A stretch of 64,000 bases of DNA from Nemertoderma westbladi (GCA_032718475.1 JAUCBJ010005978.1:1-64000), one strand, 5' to 3'. Counted from the first letter of the stretch, positions 10,909 through 23,200 are shown. Translations and numbers: made by a program. The notes: generated from the sequence alone by a model not told the origin.

Positions 10909-12411
10909 TAAGAAAATTTACGAGAATCTAAGAGAATTTAGGAGGACCACCAAAGAGAAAAAGCAAAAGCAGCCATTATCAAAGAGAGAGAAAGACCGAA
11001 TAGCGGACCTATTTCATAGTAATATAGTAAAAGGTCAGTGTCCTGGTAAGGCAATGATAAAGAGTGTGATCCGATGCGATGAAATAGTGAAAGATATTGA
11101 ATGGAAGAAAATAAAATTCACTGTGAACAATAGAATGACTATAATAAAGTACCGTAAGATTAGAGCAATCAAAAATGGTAACGAACAATGAACTTTTAAA
11201 TTTATGTCTTAAATGAAAAAATTAATTTAGGATTTGTTGTTATGTTTATTATACAATTTGCATTTTTTAACAGGTAAAACATGTTTCATATCCTGTAACA
11301 TTGTTGTAATTCGGGTCACTCCCCCCCCCCCCCCCCCCCAATTTTTCTACAAATCTTAATGAGATTGCAGGAAATTTGAAACAGATAGAATATTCACCTC
11401 CCTCCTCCTTAGTGGGGAAAAGTGTCTCCGGTGATATTTCGCCACTTACTCTGCCGTTATTCTTCATAATTATAGCAGATCATTGGTACCGATGCAAATA
11501 TGACATTTCAGGGAGAATTCCATATATTTAATATAATTATTCTGAATTTCGTGAAAGAATAGCTAAGAAATTGGCGTTCGAAAGTTGCATGTATTTGCAT
11601 GCGCGAGGCTTTTTTATTCTCTGACCGAGGTTGTGTTATTCTTGAATAAATAAACGTAATTCTGGAACATTATATTTATATTACAGGTAGCTGGGCAACA
11701 ACGCGATGCCTATATAACAATTCTAGTATGTAGCTATTCATAGATAAACAAAATGTTCTAGAGTATAGTGTATATATTTTTATTAAAAATAATAACTGCT
11801 CACTGGAAATAATACGCATGCAAATTTCATGAAACTTTTTCAGATAAATTATTACGCACTGAAATGTATGCGTTAGCTCAATATTACCACGCCAGATAAG
11901 TAATAGACATTTAATAGATTTCCAATATAGATTTCACCTTGTCATATAATTTATTACACAATAGTTCAGTTGTTAGCACAATAGTTGATTTTTACTAGAA
12001 ATCAGCTGTAAATAAAATGAAAAAAATTAGTGTTGCAAAATACGACGAAACCTATAACAACGCCTAACGACATTTGGGTCTGTTAGTGCAGCACTCCACT
12101 TTCTTTCATTACTTCGAAATTCTGATAATTCCTGTATCAATCTCGTAGGAAAGGAATAATATTGCATTCATTTTGCAATATTGCATATAATATAATATAC
12201 ACCATATTTAGTTGTCATGCAGATACAGTTGCTGTCATTATACTATTATTGGTTGTTGTTAGCACTATATTTGTATTCTAGAAATTATAGTCCTACAGTC
12301 CAGCCAATGTATTGCTTTTACAAAGACAAATAATGAACGTGCAGAAGCCGGCAATTTAAACACTAGTTATTACCCTGTTAGGGGAATTGATGTGTGGTGT
12401 GCAATACTGGG
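10909..12411. other. AT-rich stretch without a gene
   Basis: Contains a 19-base C run at 11321-11339 and otherwise AT-rich DNA. Short frames are present (for example 11267-11467 minus, which reads through the C run as glycines) but none has family features. It lies between the LTR-like relic and the ORF3 relic, so part may be decayed interior of that third Bel element. Confidence 0.5.
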
Positions 12412-12485
12412 TCAAAAGTGGGTGCCCCTAAAATGCCTATGTGCCGTAAAACTAATATTAAATATCTCCTCAAATAATAAAATAC
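12412..12485. repeat. 74-bp direct repeat, copy 2
   Basis: Second copy of the sequence at 10049-10122, same orientation. It is immediately followed by sequence unlike that after copy 1. Confidence 0.85.
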
Positions 12486-12663
12486 CAGCAGGTACCATAG
12501 GCGGAGAACCTTGCACTCGTAGCCCCTCAGCGGTGGAAGGATGAAATTCCAATGAGTCAGAAAGGGAGGGGTGCGACAGTTCGTACGGTTAGTCCACCTG
12601 TAGATATTCCCGGTTGAGGTTTGCTAACCACGATTGATGTGGGAACAGAATGGCGCAACAACT

Positions 12664-12945
12664 TTACATAACGTAATCGCGCAATCCGATGTAAAACTGC
12701 GGAATAATCTGATATATTTCAGAAGGGATGTTTCGTCGTCCCTTTGGGTCGAGTCGAAATGTATTTGAATTTATTATATGGTCGAGATGCTTCTGCAGGG
12801 GCTCGATCTCGGTAGTGTCGAGGGGATTAATCAGAGGTAGAAAATCCATGCTGCAGGCGGGATCCTCGGGTTTCATTACGATTACACAATGTTGACTGAG
12901 CAAGATGAAATCCGGGTGGTCCTGAGTCCGGGAGTCCCATAGCAC
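12664..12945 (-). pseudogene. Relic of the giant-Bel ORF3 (third family member)
   Basis: A 93-codon frame carrying the string KPEDP...DFLPLINPLDTTEIEPLQ. This closely follows the block KPEDP...KFLPLINPLDVVELEQLQ in Bel-I ORF3 (near 22300-22390), which lies before the exonuclease domain. Upstream and downstream continuity is lost. Orientation is minus, the same as the LTR-like relic at 9720-10048. That relic sits on the side where the 3' LTR would lie, so both probably come from one decayed element. Confidence 0.75.
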
Positions 12946-12997
12946 GGGGAATGGAGAGGCGTCTTTCGAGGTAATTATCCCGAATTGAAGTCTTTAT

Positions 12998-13732
12998 TTG
13001 ATCAGCTCGACCAGGAGGAGCGATAATCCAACCTGCAAGAGTTCTGCAACCGCAGAACTCCTAATCCGTGACAAAATTTCAGACAAGGCCAACACAAAAG
13101 AGTGTGATGATATAAATATCCTAAGAGAGTCACTTCTGCTACGGTACAAAGGCACAGAATCCTCAAACATTTCGCCAGTCACAATACGCAAAGTCATAGC
13201 ACAATTAAACAAAGGTAAGTCCCCTGATTTCAAATCCATAACTGTCGAACATTTCCTTCACACGAACCCTGGGACAACCTGCACTGCAATTTCCCTTATA
13301 TTCAATGCCAGTATCCGCCTTGGTGCAGTTCCTAAATGCTTTGGTGATACAGTCGTTACCCACCTATACAAGGGCAAAAGTAAGAGTCGCCTCAAAGGAA
13401 TCTCATACAGACCGATAGCCACAGTTTGTTCACTGGCTAAAATATTTGAAGGTTGCATCCTTCAATTACATTTCAAGGACCAGGGGGCTCTTACTCATAC
13501 TCACCAGCTAGGCTTCAAAGAGGGAATAGGTACAGATCTTGCCATCAGCTTAATCCTGGAATGTATGGAACATTATAAGAAGAATGGGTCTCCTCTTTAC
13601 CTGTGCCAGTTAGATATAGAATCGGCATTTGACGAAATCGACCACATTGGCCTCTTCAAAAAGTTAGCAGAGATTATAAACCCATACATAGTCCTTGTGC
13701 TACTAAGTTACTACTACTTCACAACTGCTTAA
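12998..13732 (+). pseudogene. LINE reverse transcriptase, N-terminal half, truncated
   Basis: A 244-codon frame with RT motifs 1-3 of a CR1/jockey-type LINE: LNKGKSPDFKSITVEH, KGKSKSRLKGISYRPIATVCSLAKIFE, QLGFKEGIGTD, then QLDIESAFDEIDH, which holds the first catalytic Asp region. The frame ends before the FADD box, so catalysis is impossible. The start shown is only the first Met; the fragment has no proper 5' end. It faces LINE-B, whose 3' end lies just downstream on the other strand. Confidence 0.75.
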
Positions 13733-13911
13733 CTTAAATTCAACAGTTTAATTGATATCTTTGGTAGTTTTTAGTTAGGTAGCGCCTGGAGAGCTGTATA
13801 TTTCAAATTATTTCGAATTATGTCACAAATTAAATATCACAAATTCAATATCCAGTATGTTACAGGAAAACGTAAAAAATCAAAATATTAATAATCAAAA
13901 AAATATCAAAA

Positions 13912-14128
13912 TCATTTAAACAATTCTAGTACATCGTAAATATATGCACAGATAGTTGAAATGAAAATGATGTGAGAGTCACCTTTAAAAAGAGTATTCA
14001 AGCGCCCGGCAAAATCGAGAGTCTGGTATTTTACACGTAAATCTTTGGAGAGTGGGCACACACATAAAACGTGCAACTCATCTTGTACAGAGGTGTTGTC
14101 ACAGATACAAGTTCTGTCCAATCGTGGT
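13912..14128 (-). pseudogene. LINE-B, C-terminal end with zinc motif
   Basis: The last part of LINE-B. It carries a C-x-C-x8-H-type zinc motif (CICDNTSVQDELHVL) usual at the C-terminus of several LINE clades and ends at a stop at 13912. The preceding part of the same protein lies at 15276-15738. The two are separated by the composite insertion at 14129-15275, and the 23-bp target duplication is present on both sides. The likely 3' untranslated part is the AT-rich DNA from about 13740. Confidence 0.75.
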
Positions 14129-15275
14129 GTCAAGCTTGGGGGTACCAATGAGACACCTCCAATGTTATAAAGTGTCTGGTTGGAAATGTGTGCATTGTAC
14201 TTGACACAATGAACCCGGCGTAGCATTCTTGTGAATGTGCCATCCAGAGATTTGGTGTCCTCAGCAGTTAGAGCCCAGCATGGACTCCCGTAGAGGAGTA
14301 CTGGAACTACTGCTGCTCTAAATAATCGGACCTTAACCCTATTAGCACTGGGGTGTTTTGACCATTAGCACCACTGGGGGGGGGGGGGGGGGGGGCAATT
14401 CGGCCCACCCACTATATTTTTGTAATCGTCCAATGAAATTCTAAAAATTTGGACTGTTGGTGAAACAACCATAGATGAAGATGAACACTACCAAATCTTA
14501 AAAAGTCAAAATTTCATAAGCAGGGAATCATAATTTTGATGAAAAATAAAAGCAGTCCCAGGACAAAATTACAAAAATTTTCGTTTTCTAAAAACTAATA
14601 GTGTGGCAGTGTTGGCTAGATTTAGTAGGTTTTTCAAGACGCTGAATCGAATGTGATTATATTCCATTTCCAAAAATTGAAGTGGATGCTATTGTTCGTG
14701 CACCTAAGAAGTGGGCGTGGCACTTCAAATTTTGAAAAATTATATATTCAGAAAATGCCCCTAATTTTTTATTTCAACGCATCTTTATAAGTTTTCCGGG
14801 CCGCTGAATCGATTGAAAGTAATATAGAGGCCTGAAGACTTAGTGGTTCGCCATTTTTGGTGCACCAAAATTAGGGCGTGGCACTTCAAATTTTGTAAAA
14901 TACGAGATTCGGAAAATAAACCAAAATTGAAATTTTAACGCATTTATATAGGTTTTCTAGACCGCTGAATCGATTGAAAGTAATATAGAAGCCTGAAGAC
15001 TTAAAGGTTAGCCATTTTTGATGTACCAAAATTAGGGCGTGGCACTTCAAATTTTGAAAAATCAAATGAAAAATTTTGGTGTACCAAAAATGGCGAACCA
15101 CTAAGTCTTCAGGCTTCTATATTACTTTCAATCGATTCAGTGCTCCAGAAATCCAATAAAAATGCTTCGAAATCAAAACTTTAGTACATTTTCCGAATAA
15201 AGTAATTTTGGAATTTTAAAGTACCACGTCCTAATTTTGGTGCTCCAAAAATGACGTGCCACTACACTTATATAC
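14129..15275. mobile_element. Composite insertion in LINE-B with a 23-bp target duplication
   Basis: Flanked by identical 23-bp sequences at 14106-14128 and 15276-15298. Three parts: an internal fragment of the RTE-like LINE (14129-14336, minus; reading MLRRVHCVKYNAHISNQTLY); a 20-base G run at 14376-14395; and a family of units of about 161 bp, each with gggcgtggcacttcaaattt, at 14713, 14874 and 15035, followed by an inverted copy (about 15061-15275). The RTE fragment lacks both ends of the element, so this is not a simple LINE insertion. Confidence 0.7.
14640..15275. repeat. Tandem units of about 161 bp with a terminal inverted copy
   Basis: Units recur at 14713, 14874 and 15035 (161-bp spacing; the ctgaatcga string spacing varies between 151 and 172 by indels). 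From about 15061 the sequence reverses: accaaaaatggcgaaccact and the following bases complement 14840-14870, giving a long foldback. No coding potential. Confidence 0.8.
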
Positions 15276-16174
15276 TACAAGTTCTGTCCAATCGTGGTAT
15301 CCTGGACCACCGGCCGGTTTCTATACGCAGTCTATGACTCATTAATCTGACTCGGGTAAAAGCAGCGCGGTGATAATCCGGAATATACGGTTTGGCAGAT
15401 TTGTATATCGGGCGTACAGACAAGTCGCTGTTTAAAACAGAACGGTATGTAAAAAACTTTGTAACGGATTCTGGTTTGTTTATAACACGGGATTTTATTA
15501 TACTGGTAGTGAATAAATTGAACGAGGCTTTGTACAACAAATTATAACCCGGGCTATTTGCCGATTTGCAAAGTTGGAACGCCTGATTAATCGGTGTATC
15601 GGGATCGCTATGAAGTATTTTCATGTAAAATTGCTTCCTACATTTAATTATACGTTCTAGAATGGTTGGTAGCCCTAATTCGATCAGACAGATGTCGGCA
15701 GGAGTTTGATATCTAACACCTGCTAATGTCTTTACCATACGTACGTAAAATTAAAATTTCTCGATAATTTTAAAGTCGTTAGTCACCAGGACTCTGAAGC
15801 GTACAGTAAAGAGGATAACACGGCCGATTCTAGGACTTGCCTTTTAAAAGCAAACGGCATGGTCTGGTTAACTGCACAAAATATACCGTATTTATTAGCG
15901 GTTTCTTCCAGTTTTGGTTCTAAAACTTTAAACATACATAAGATATAAGTATAAATATATAAGATTTAATTGTTCCGTCATCTGTGAAAATTGACCCCAA
16001 ATAATTATAATAAGCACAATAATTTATCACCATACCGTTAGATATTATAGGTTCGGTCAGCAGAATTACCATTTATAACCAAAAATTTCGTCTTTTTCTT
16101 ATTAATTTGCATTCCGGATATATTCCAAAATTCAACTAACTTATCTACTTTTTTTCTGAAGGCTACCCCTTGAT
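15276..16174 (-). pseudogene. LINE-B, RT C-terminal half and linker
   Basis: Frames on the minus strand carry the RT thumb region (SAVLSSLLYASESW near 15800) and the following LINE-specific region (LAGVRYQTPADICLIELGLP, 15690-15738), running to FTRVRLMSHRLRIETGRW just before the zinc motif. Several stops and frame shifts break it, including one near 15740-15790, so it is a dead copy. It continues at 17244 across RTE copy 2. Confidence 0.75.
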
Positions 16175-17199
16175 CAGATCAGTATACGATGGTTCGACAT
16201 CATTTGTGTCTACTGTTGACGGTGACACAGAACCACTTGAAGTGTTATGGGGCGTCCTCCAAGGAGACACACTTGCACCATTCTTGTTCATTATTGTGGT
16301 TGACTATGTTCTACGCATGTCCTTAGATCATTATAATGATGATGGGGTGATGATAACTCCACCTACTGGCTCCAGAAGTCGAGGAAATCCTGCCAAGTAC
16401 CTAACTGATCTAGACTTTGCTGATGACTTAGGAGTACTCTCAGAATCATTAGAGGGAGCCCAACGGCTCCTCAGCTCATTAGAACATGCTGCTTCTAGTG
16501 TTGGTCTTTTTATTAACCCCAGAAAGACCAAAATTCTCACAGTTAACTTTGAAAGTCCTCAGCAAGTCTCTGATCGGATGAGCGAGCATAAGCTCAAAGG
16601 ATGGTATGCTTGAGCATGTGGACGACTTCTGTTACCTGGGATCATGGATCCGGAAGTCAGGTGAGGACCTTCGAATACGTAAGGGAAAGGCATGGGCAGC
16701 CTTGAATAGGCTTTCCAGGATTTGGAAGTCACCGAGAATTAATCGGAAACTTAAGGTCCGATTATTTAGAGCAGCAGTAGTTCCAGTACTCCTCTACGGG
16801 AGTCCATGCTGGGCTCTAACTGCTGAGGACACCAAATCTCTGGATGGCACATTCACAAGAATGCTACGCCGGGTTCATGGTGTCAAGTACAATGCACACA
16901 TCTCCAACCAGACACTATATAACATTGGAGGTGTCTCATTGGTTCCCCCAAGCTTGACACTAGAACAAAATCGCCTCCGCTTTGCAGGACATTGCTTTCG
17001 CCGTGAGGACCAGCCAGTGCATAATCTTGTACTTTGGCAGCCTCATGGAGTGAATAAGGATGGTGGACAGCCCATGACTTTCTTGAGACGCATCTTAAAG
17101 GATACTGGCCTTAAAGATGCGGATGATCTAGCAAATGTCATGGGTGATAGGGAGTTGTGGCGGTGCAATTTTGTTGACAAGCCGGCACAGCATTCTTAA
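16175..17199 (+). pseudogene. RTE-like RT C-terminal half with a 4-bp frameshift
   Basis: Holds GVLQGDTLAPFLF and an intact DLDFADDLGVL active site. At about 16578-16586 the string gagcgagcat replaces the gagcat of the other copies, a 4-bp tandem duplication. This throws the reading from the first frame (to 16613) to a second one (from 16606). The C-terminal FAGHCFRRED...DRELWR block follows and ends at the shared stop at 17199. Confidence 0.85.
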
Positions 17200-17232
17200 A
17201 AATGCAGCTGCAATGCAGCATGCCGATCCTAG
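16175..17232 (+). mobile_element. RTE-like LINE, copy 2, 5'-truncated
   Basis: Inserted in LINE-B with an 11-bp target duplication taccccttgat (16164-16174 and 17233-17243). Begins within the RT domain (SVYDGST) and ends with gcatgccgatcctag, the same 3' end as copies 1 and 3 but with a single tail unit. Orientation is opposite to its host LINE. Confidence 0.9.
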
Positions 17233-17243
17233 TACCCCTTGAT

Positions 17244-17694
17244 TCTGCTAGTAATACTGTATCATCCATTAGTAATAATATGCGTATTGCACCAATAAAA
17301 CCGTCTGTCTTAACTGCACTTTTAACCATCCTAACTAGGCGTTCTAGATATATACAAAATAATATACTGCTTGATGGGGCGCCTTGACGTACGCCGATAA
17401 ATATAGAGATTAAAGCTGATTTTAAAATAACGCGAGTACATTTGTATACAGATTTGATTGCCAGGAGCATCGTTCTACCGCATCCTAGTAATATTAAATA
17501 ATCCAACATGGCTTGTCTAGGTACACGGTCATACGCCTTGCTGAAATCGACAAATAAAAGATATAGTTTAATTTTTTTAAATTTGGCAAGATCAACTAAC
17601 AGGCGTATTGTCATTATTTGTTCTATGCAACCACGTCCGGGCAATCCGCCTGCTTGACACTTGTCTAAATTGCACCACTTTATTAACCGGTTAT
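17244..17694 (-). pseudogene. LINE-B, RT core
   Basis: RT motifs on the minus strand: LPGRGC-type start, FVDFSKAYDRVPR (first Asp), GVRQGAPSS, and LLLMDDTVLLAES (active-site DD in the form MDD). The frame breaks at 17244, where RTE copy 2 was inserted, and resumes on its far side. At 17694 the gypsy 3' LTR interrupts it, and the upstream part lies at 61564-61659. Confidence 0.85.
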
Positions 17695-17906
17695 TGTGAT
17701 ATCTGGCTCCCGATCAGATCACAAAATATAATAACATATTAAAATACTTAATATTAATTATTATTCGATGGTTTATAGTTTAAAATATCATAGTAAGTTC
17801 CCTATTAGCCTAGGGCCCAACTTGTACTACACCGGTATAATAATACAGTAGTACGCTATTTGAAATTCCCGCCAATACGGTAATAATGTAATTTATGTAT
17901 ATCACA
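17695..17906 (-). repeat. Gypsy 3' LTR
   Basis: 212 bp, begins TG and ends CA, with an 8-bp inverted terminal repeat TGTGATAT/ATATCACA. It differs from 61347-61558 by about one base (g versus a near 17768), so the insertion is recent. Confidence 0.95.
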
Positions 17907-18007
17907 ACTCTCCCTCCACCGAGTATTATAATATACCAGTTAGTTTGTATTATAGTACTTGAGTTAATCTAACACCACTGTTTGTTTCATTTGAGCCTCC
18001 ATTTAGA

Positions 18008-18606
18008 TTAATCATCATCAGTTGTCACATTCGAATCACTGGTGAGAGGGCGTAAAAATCGACGATTGCGAAGGTATGTTCTACCATTATTATCCTTCTT
18101 CACTATATATGAACGTCCATTTCCACGAATGAATATGACAATTCCTGTACTCTTCCAATCTTTATGGATTTTGTCCCGAATACGAACAGGATCTCCTATA
18201 GCTAACTTTCGCAATGGGTGTGATCTCGAGTCATATAATTGTTTATGTCTATTGAAAACATAATCTCGCTTGGTGAGTGCATTATCTATCTCCATCGGGT
18301 GTATCGAATTATATGCAGACTGGTGTGCTGGAAGATTAGTTCGTTGAAGCCTGCCAAACAGCCATTGTGCAGGGGACAACCCATCTTCTCTTGGTGTGTT
18401 TCTCCATTCTAATAGAGCGGGTTCAAAGGATACTTTATCAAGACACCCATTTTTCCAATGTTTTTTAATTAATGTCTTCATTGCTTTAACACCAGCCTCA
18501 GCATGACCGTTGGACTGAGGATATCCTGCTGATGAAGTTTCATGTTCTACTCCATTTTCTGTGCAGAACTTTCCAAATTCACCTGAACTGAATTGGGGTC
18601 CTCCAT
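18008..18606 (-). pseudogene. Gypsy integrase, C-terminal half
   Basis: Minus-strand frame beginning at the Bel-I junction with GGPQFSSGEF (just after the second catalytic Asp), then SAGYPQSNGHAEAGVKAMK containing the catalytic Glu, followed by the C-terminal region with LFGRLQR and IGDPVRIRD and an acidic end. It ends at a stop at 18008, about 100 bp before the polypurine tract. The N-terminal half is at 56978-57350 beyond Bel-I. Confidence 0.9.
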
Positions 18607-19807
18607 TGTACGCGCTTTTGAAGACCTTTAGCAGTTTAACCTGCCAAAATTTATATGTCTTTTGGTTTATAAATAGACTTTAACATATGACAAGTATTTA
18701 ATACCAATAAACACAACATTAGCCGAAGCCAGCCTAGTGCGCGTCCATTCACCCGCTGGATATACCCGGGAGACTGGATTCGGAGGGCTTAGATTTTATT
18801 GCAGTGTAAGCTTACTGTATTATTCGATTGATCGTTAATAAATAATTTCTGACGAATATTATTCACTTTTGGGAAATATTAACAGTTCCTTTAGGACGTG
18901 GCGCTCTATCTAGGTAAACAGAGATATGACTTATACTAAACACAACGGTAAGAAGGTAAGGCTTATGATTCACGTATGAGGTGCATTCTTTAGGAAATGC
19001 TTAGTTATCAGCCACAATCATGCACACTACCGGTACCGCACAATACTGCACACTAATCTGCCGACCGTCAATGAATTTTATCATACATAAAGAGAACAGC
19101 AATTGACTCATGTAGTGCCTATCAAATAGCATTAAATTCACTACAAACCACGATAATATAAGTCGCAATCGCTATATGTAACCTGTCTCTCTAACCTGTA
19201 GTGTATCAAGAAAATTGGGAAATTTGGGTTATTTATCGATGTTCTCCAAGTAATAATATTCAACCAACTGATACAAATAATGACAACAGTAAAAAGCATT
19301 AAGACGGTAGGTTAAGATATGATATGATTGGTACTGTAAGACTGTACCGCTGTGTTGATGGGTTGCACTGGGTTGGGTTGATAACAGTTATACGTTCTAT
19401 AATCTAAGCCTACTAATGTTTCTTCTAAAGTCTGAAACAAATTGACTCCAGAGCCGGTGTTCTTGGCCTAGAAAGAAACAACAAAACTATAACTCTAAGA
19501 CTGAACACGCCTAGTACGATCTGTAGAATATCTCCACATCTGAAGTAAAAATCGCTCTGATTGGCTGTTAAGCTGAACAAAGAACCATGTGTCCAACGGC
19601 CGTTTCCATGCCAGCAACCAGCTGTTAGATGTCGTAATCTGAATCATCAAGGCTACACTGTGCTAGAGGATTTGACGCATTGCGGGTTTTGTATCTTGCC
19701 ATGTCCTCCAAAGCACACATATAGAAAAACAACTTTTATGTCCGTTAAAACACCCACACGGTACTTTGCGGGCAAGGGGACTGATTATATCCGCAAAAGC
19801 TTTTACA
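18607..19807 (-). repeat. Bel-I 3' LTR
   Basis: 1201 bp, identical in length to 55777-56977. Differences seen: 18775, 18867, 18984, 19550 and 19760. In element orientation it starts TGTAAAAGC and ends GCGCGTACA. A TATA-like catataaat lies near the 3' end of the LTR (minus strand, about 18650). The plus-strand frame at 19561-19839 is antisense and I do not regard it as a gene. Confidence 0.95.
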
Positions 19808-19818
19808 CCGCTCCCAGA
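19808..19818 (-). promoter_or_regulatory. Bel-I polypurine tract
   Basis: Reads ctgggagcgg on the minus strand directly against the 3' LTR. The core ggagcgg is the same as at the Bel-II 3' LTR border. This is the expected place for plus-strand DNA priming and fixes the element's orientation. Confidence 0.7.
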
Positions 19819-19885
19819 AAATGGGATTCAAGTCTATAAATATACAAAAATCACAGTTTCTAATATACGTAAATACTCTAAACAG

Positions 19886-20240
19886 TTAGTCTTTCTTGCG
19901 CGGACGGCGTTTACGCAGTTTTTTAAAGCTGGCCAGAGTCTTTTTCTCTTTGGGGCGAGCCACTTTACAAGGAGGGCTATAACTCCGGGGTGAAGGGTGC
20001 AATATGATTGCATCAGAGGGTGTAGGATTATGGTCGGTGTATCCGCCGGTCGAAGTGCCGGGTTGGTTGACATCAACGTCGGGGGAGAGGGGTCTAACGG
20101 CCTTTAGAGCGCGTTTTAGGACGGCCGCTCCTTTACGAGTGGTCTGAACGAGAGCCGTGGGTGGACCATAGGCAGTCAGAAACTTCCTGGGTTTAATGGT
20201 TCTTTCCAACTCGCGTTCGCGGGCTCGGTATTCGTAAGGC
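19886..20240 (-). pseudogene. Bel-I ORF3 basic tail in a shifted frame
   Basis: A frame overlapping the end of the main ORF3 frame continues for about 115 codons and finishes in a strongly basic stretch (KEKKTLASFKKLRKRRPRKK). The Bel-II ORF3 also ends in a basic Arg-rich tail in its main frame. The simplest reading is therefore that an indel near 20230 has shifted the Bel-I reading frame. An alternative is that the main frame's short end at 20176 is natural. Confidence 0.5.
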
Positions 20241-23200
20241 CGTCGATATACTTCCTGTAACTCGGGGTGTGAGTTAACAAATAATCCGGATCTTGACGGA
20301 TATAATTGATTAAGTTATAGGAATGAAGGTCGCTAGGATTAACACTCCTGAGAAATTTGCGTACGAATTTGGTTGAAATACATTCTCCGACGCGCTTCAG
20401 TAGTTCGTAACTCGATATGCGTGATTTCTGTTCGACAGAAGCGAATAGATAAGGATGGAACGCATAAACTCCTTCGTAAGCGCGTCCAGGATAATAGCGA
20501 TGGCGCGAATCACAATGTAAATCAGCGTTCGCTTCCCAAGCTCTGATGTAACGTAGTGTGATCATTTCATCTACGCTTTCCAAATCGTGATTAAAAGGGC
20601 AATCGAAACTGGCGTGTCCCTTTAGTTGACAATGGTGACATTGAGTCATAAATTGAGGGCAAACCGCAAAAATATGCAAGTTATTGAGTCTGCAATATGC
20701 GCAATAAATTTCCATCGCCGGTTGTTCTTGGAAATAGGAACAGCGGACGTTTGTGTCCATGGGCGTAACATGGTCTCTCGATGCGCACAACCGACAACGT
20801 TGCCGAGAAACATAGTTGGCATGGCGATAATCGTACGCAGTGAGACACTGTGGACCTTGATACCATTCTAGGATGTAATCGTTGTCGCTGTTCCGGGGCG
20901 CGATAGGCTGAATCTCCTCAGATTCTAGGCATATTGGTTCGTCTTCCCAGTGCATAACTGAGGTGGGCGTGTCTGTCTCTTCAAGTGGACCTATTGTCTG
21001 AATTTCCACAACAGAATAACCTGTGGGGATTCGAGGTCTTTGTATAACAGAGGAGTGCAAGTTCGATATACAAATCTCTTTGAAAATGGCAAATCCAGTG
21101 CTATCTAACTTCTCTGCAGCTGAGTTTCTTAGGCTGAGCTTTGTCAAAGCGCGGTCTTTAAATTGGCTATCCACGTTGCGGAACGGGGTTAAAAATCGCC
21201 GGAAACATTCGAAGCGGATGAATTTATTATGTTCATCTAGCTTAGCGAGTTTGGTCCCAAGTATTAATGGATGGGCGCGTATAGTACGACTGCACACATC
21301 GGCTAGCCAACCGGAAAGTGCGGTGTTTTCAAAGATCGTGTAGATAGCTAAGGAGGGACGGAGTGGAACACTCATGAAGCTATACACGGCGCCAGGTGCG
21401 GTCAATGGTCCGTCAAAGTATAATCGAGAATAATGGTCTCCGTATACTTCTTGATAGTTGATGGGATTTCCGACTTTGAAATTCCATCCATATTCCTGAA
21501 AGGCAAGATGTCCGATGGAAGTTCGTTGCACCTTTGTAATGTTGCTGGACGTATTAGCATACATGGTGCGGAAGAAACCTCGACCTTCTGCCCAGGGAGC
21601 AATCAGCTGCGTATCCACGAAAGGATATGGGATATTTTCCATATTCCGAAAGTCGCTTTGGAGATCTCCATAAACAGCTGAGCCGATTTTAAGGATTCTT
21701 TCGTTGAACAACATCTCGAGTACGGGCTGGGGTAACATCGATCCATCGATACCCATGGCCGGTTTGCGTTCGGTGTCAATGACGTAACGCTGCGTGAGTT
21801 CGAATTGTCCATGTCAGAGATTCTTTTGCGTTTCGGTGAGAGTTTCAAAGGAATAATCAATCACGTCGGAACACGCTCGAGTAAACACGTGGGTAGAACC
21901 AGCTAATCCGCGCATGTGGATCATGCGCGTAGTTCCTAGTTCTCCGACCGGAACGCTACCTTCATTATCGTAGGTGACAACTCCATACATCTCAATGACA
22001 TTAAGAGTTTCATTCCACTCTTTGGTGGCGTTCTCTAGGGTCATCCCTACTGGATGCCACAAGGTGGCGCATTGGTTAGCATCAGGGAGATCACTATACT
22101 TCATGTGCCGAGTGGTATACGTCTCCACATTTCCATATCTTTGTATTTTCTCTTCTTCAAATAATACATATAGATTCCAATGGACTAATCGAGTTTTAAT
22201 AAATCCATCGAGATTATAAGGAGGTTCTATATCCTTCTCGATTCGAGAAATGTTATATGGTTTTCTGAATGAGTTTAACTTTACTAACTGATCCAGATGT
22301 TTCTGCAATTGTTCGAGTTCGACAACATCTAGAGGATTTATTAGTGGTAGAAACTTTAAATTATGCGTCGGGTCTTCTGGTTTTACCATATAATACTGAG
22401 TCAGATTAACGTAATAAGGGTGGTCTTTAATCCCATAAAACGAGTTCTGTAAAGGTCTAGCACGTATGTTGACATCGTGTACCATACGACGGACAAGATC
22501 CGCTCGATTGTCCGGAGGTTCAACGAGTATACCGTCAACACGAGCGGCCTCGATCGGCGGACGCTGTAACATAGGGGCGTCAGCGATAAGATTTTGCGAT
22601 CCTGTACTGATATCAACCGGTTGGGGTTGTATCGTCGCAAAGAGTTTGTCTCCGAAATGTGGAACCATCGAGGGATGACGGACGGTTTTAGAGTAGAGAT
22701 CTGTCATAAGGATTTGAGCTTTGGGTTGGGCTAAAGCGGCTTCTTCTCTCTCGTCCATTTTCGTGTGTTTCTCCTCGAGTAGATTTTCTTCCGCTTGTCT
22801 CTGTAAGCGTTCATCTAGAAACTCTTGTAGAGAATACGTGCGTCCAAGCTCGATGTCCTCCTCGAGGTTTTGGATTTCTCTATCGAACTGTGGCAAGGCT
22901 AACTCCTTCACCGATTGGACTTGTTGTTGTAATTTACGTTTCTCTAAACAATCTTGTATTCCCTTTCCGATCTTCTGTCGAATAGCGTCTAAAGCGTTTC
23001 TTATAACGCTCTCCTCGACTTCCGTGGCGGGTTGCATCGGGTTTAATCCTGGACGATTGTAAGGATCAAATGGCGATATTAGATGCCCATGTTCCAATCC
23101 GGCTAAGTAGGATGGGCGAATGTCTAACGAACCCACTACCGGAGCACCACCGATTAATTGTTCGGGTAGCACTAAATCTTTGAACAGTGAATATAGATCG

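Noticed and set aside
19561-19839. 92-codon plus-strand frame in the Bel-I LTR (also 56731-56991)
   Set aside because: Antisense to the element, no family features; present twice only because it lies in the LTR.
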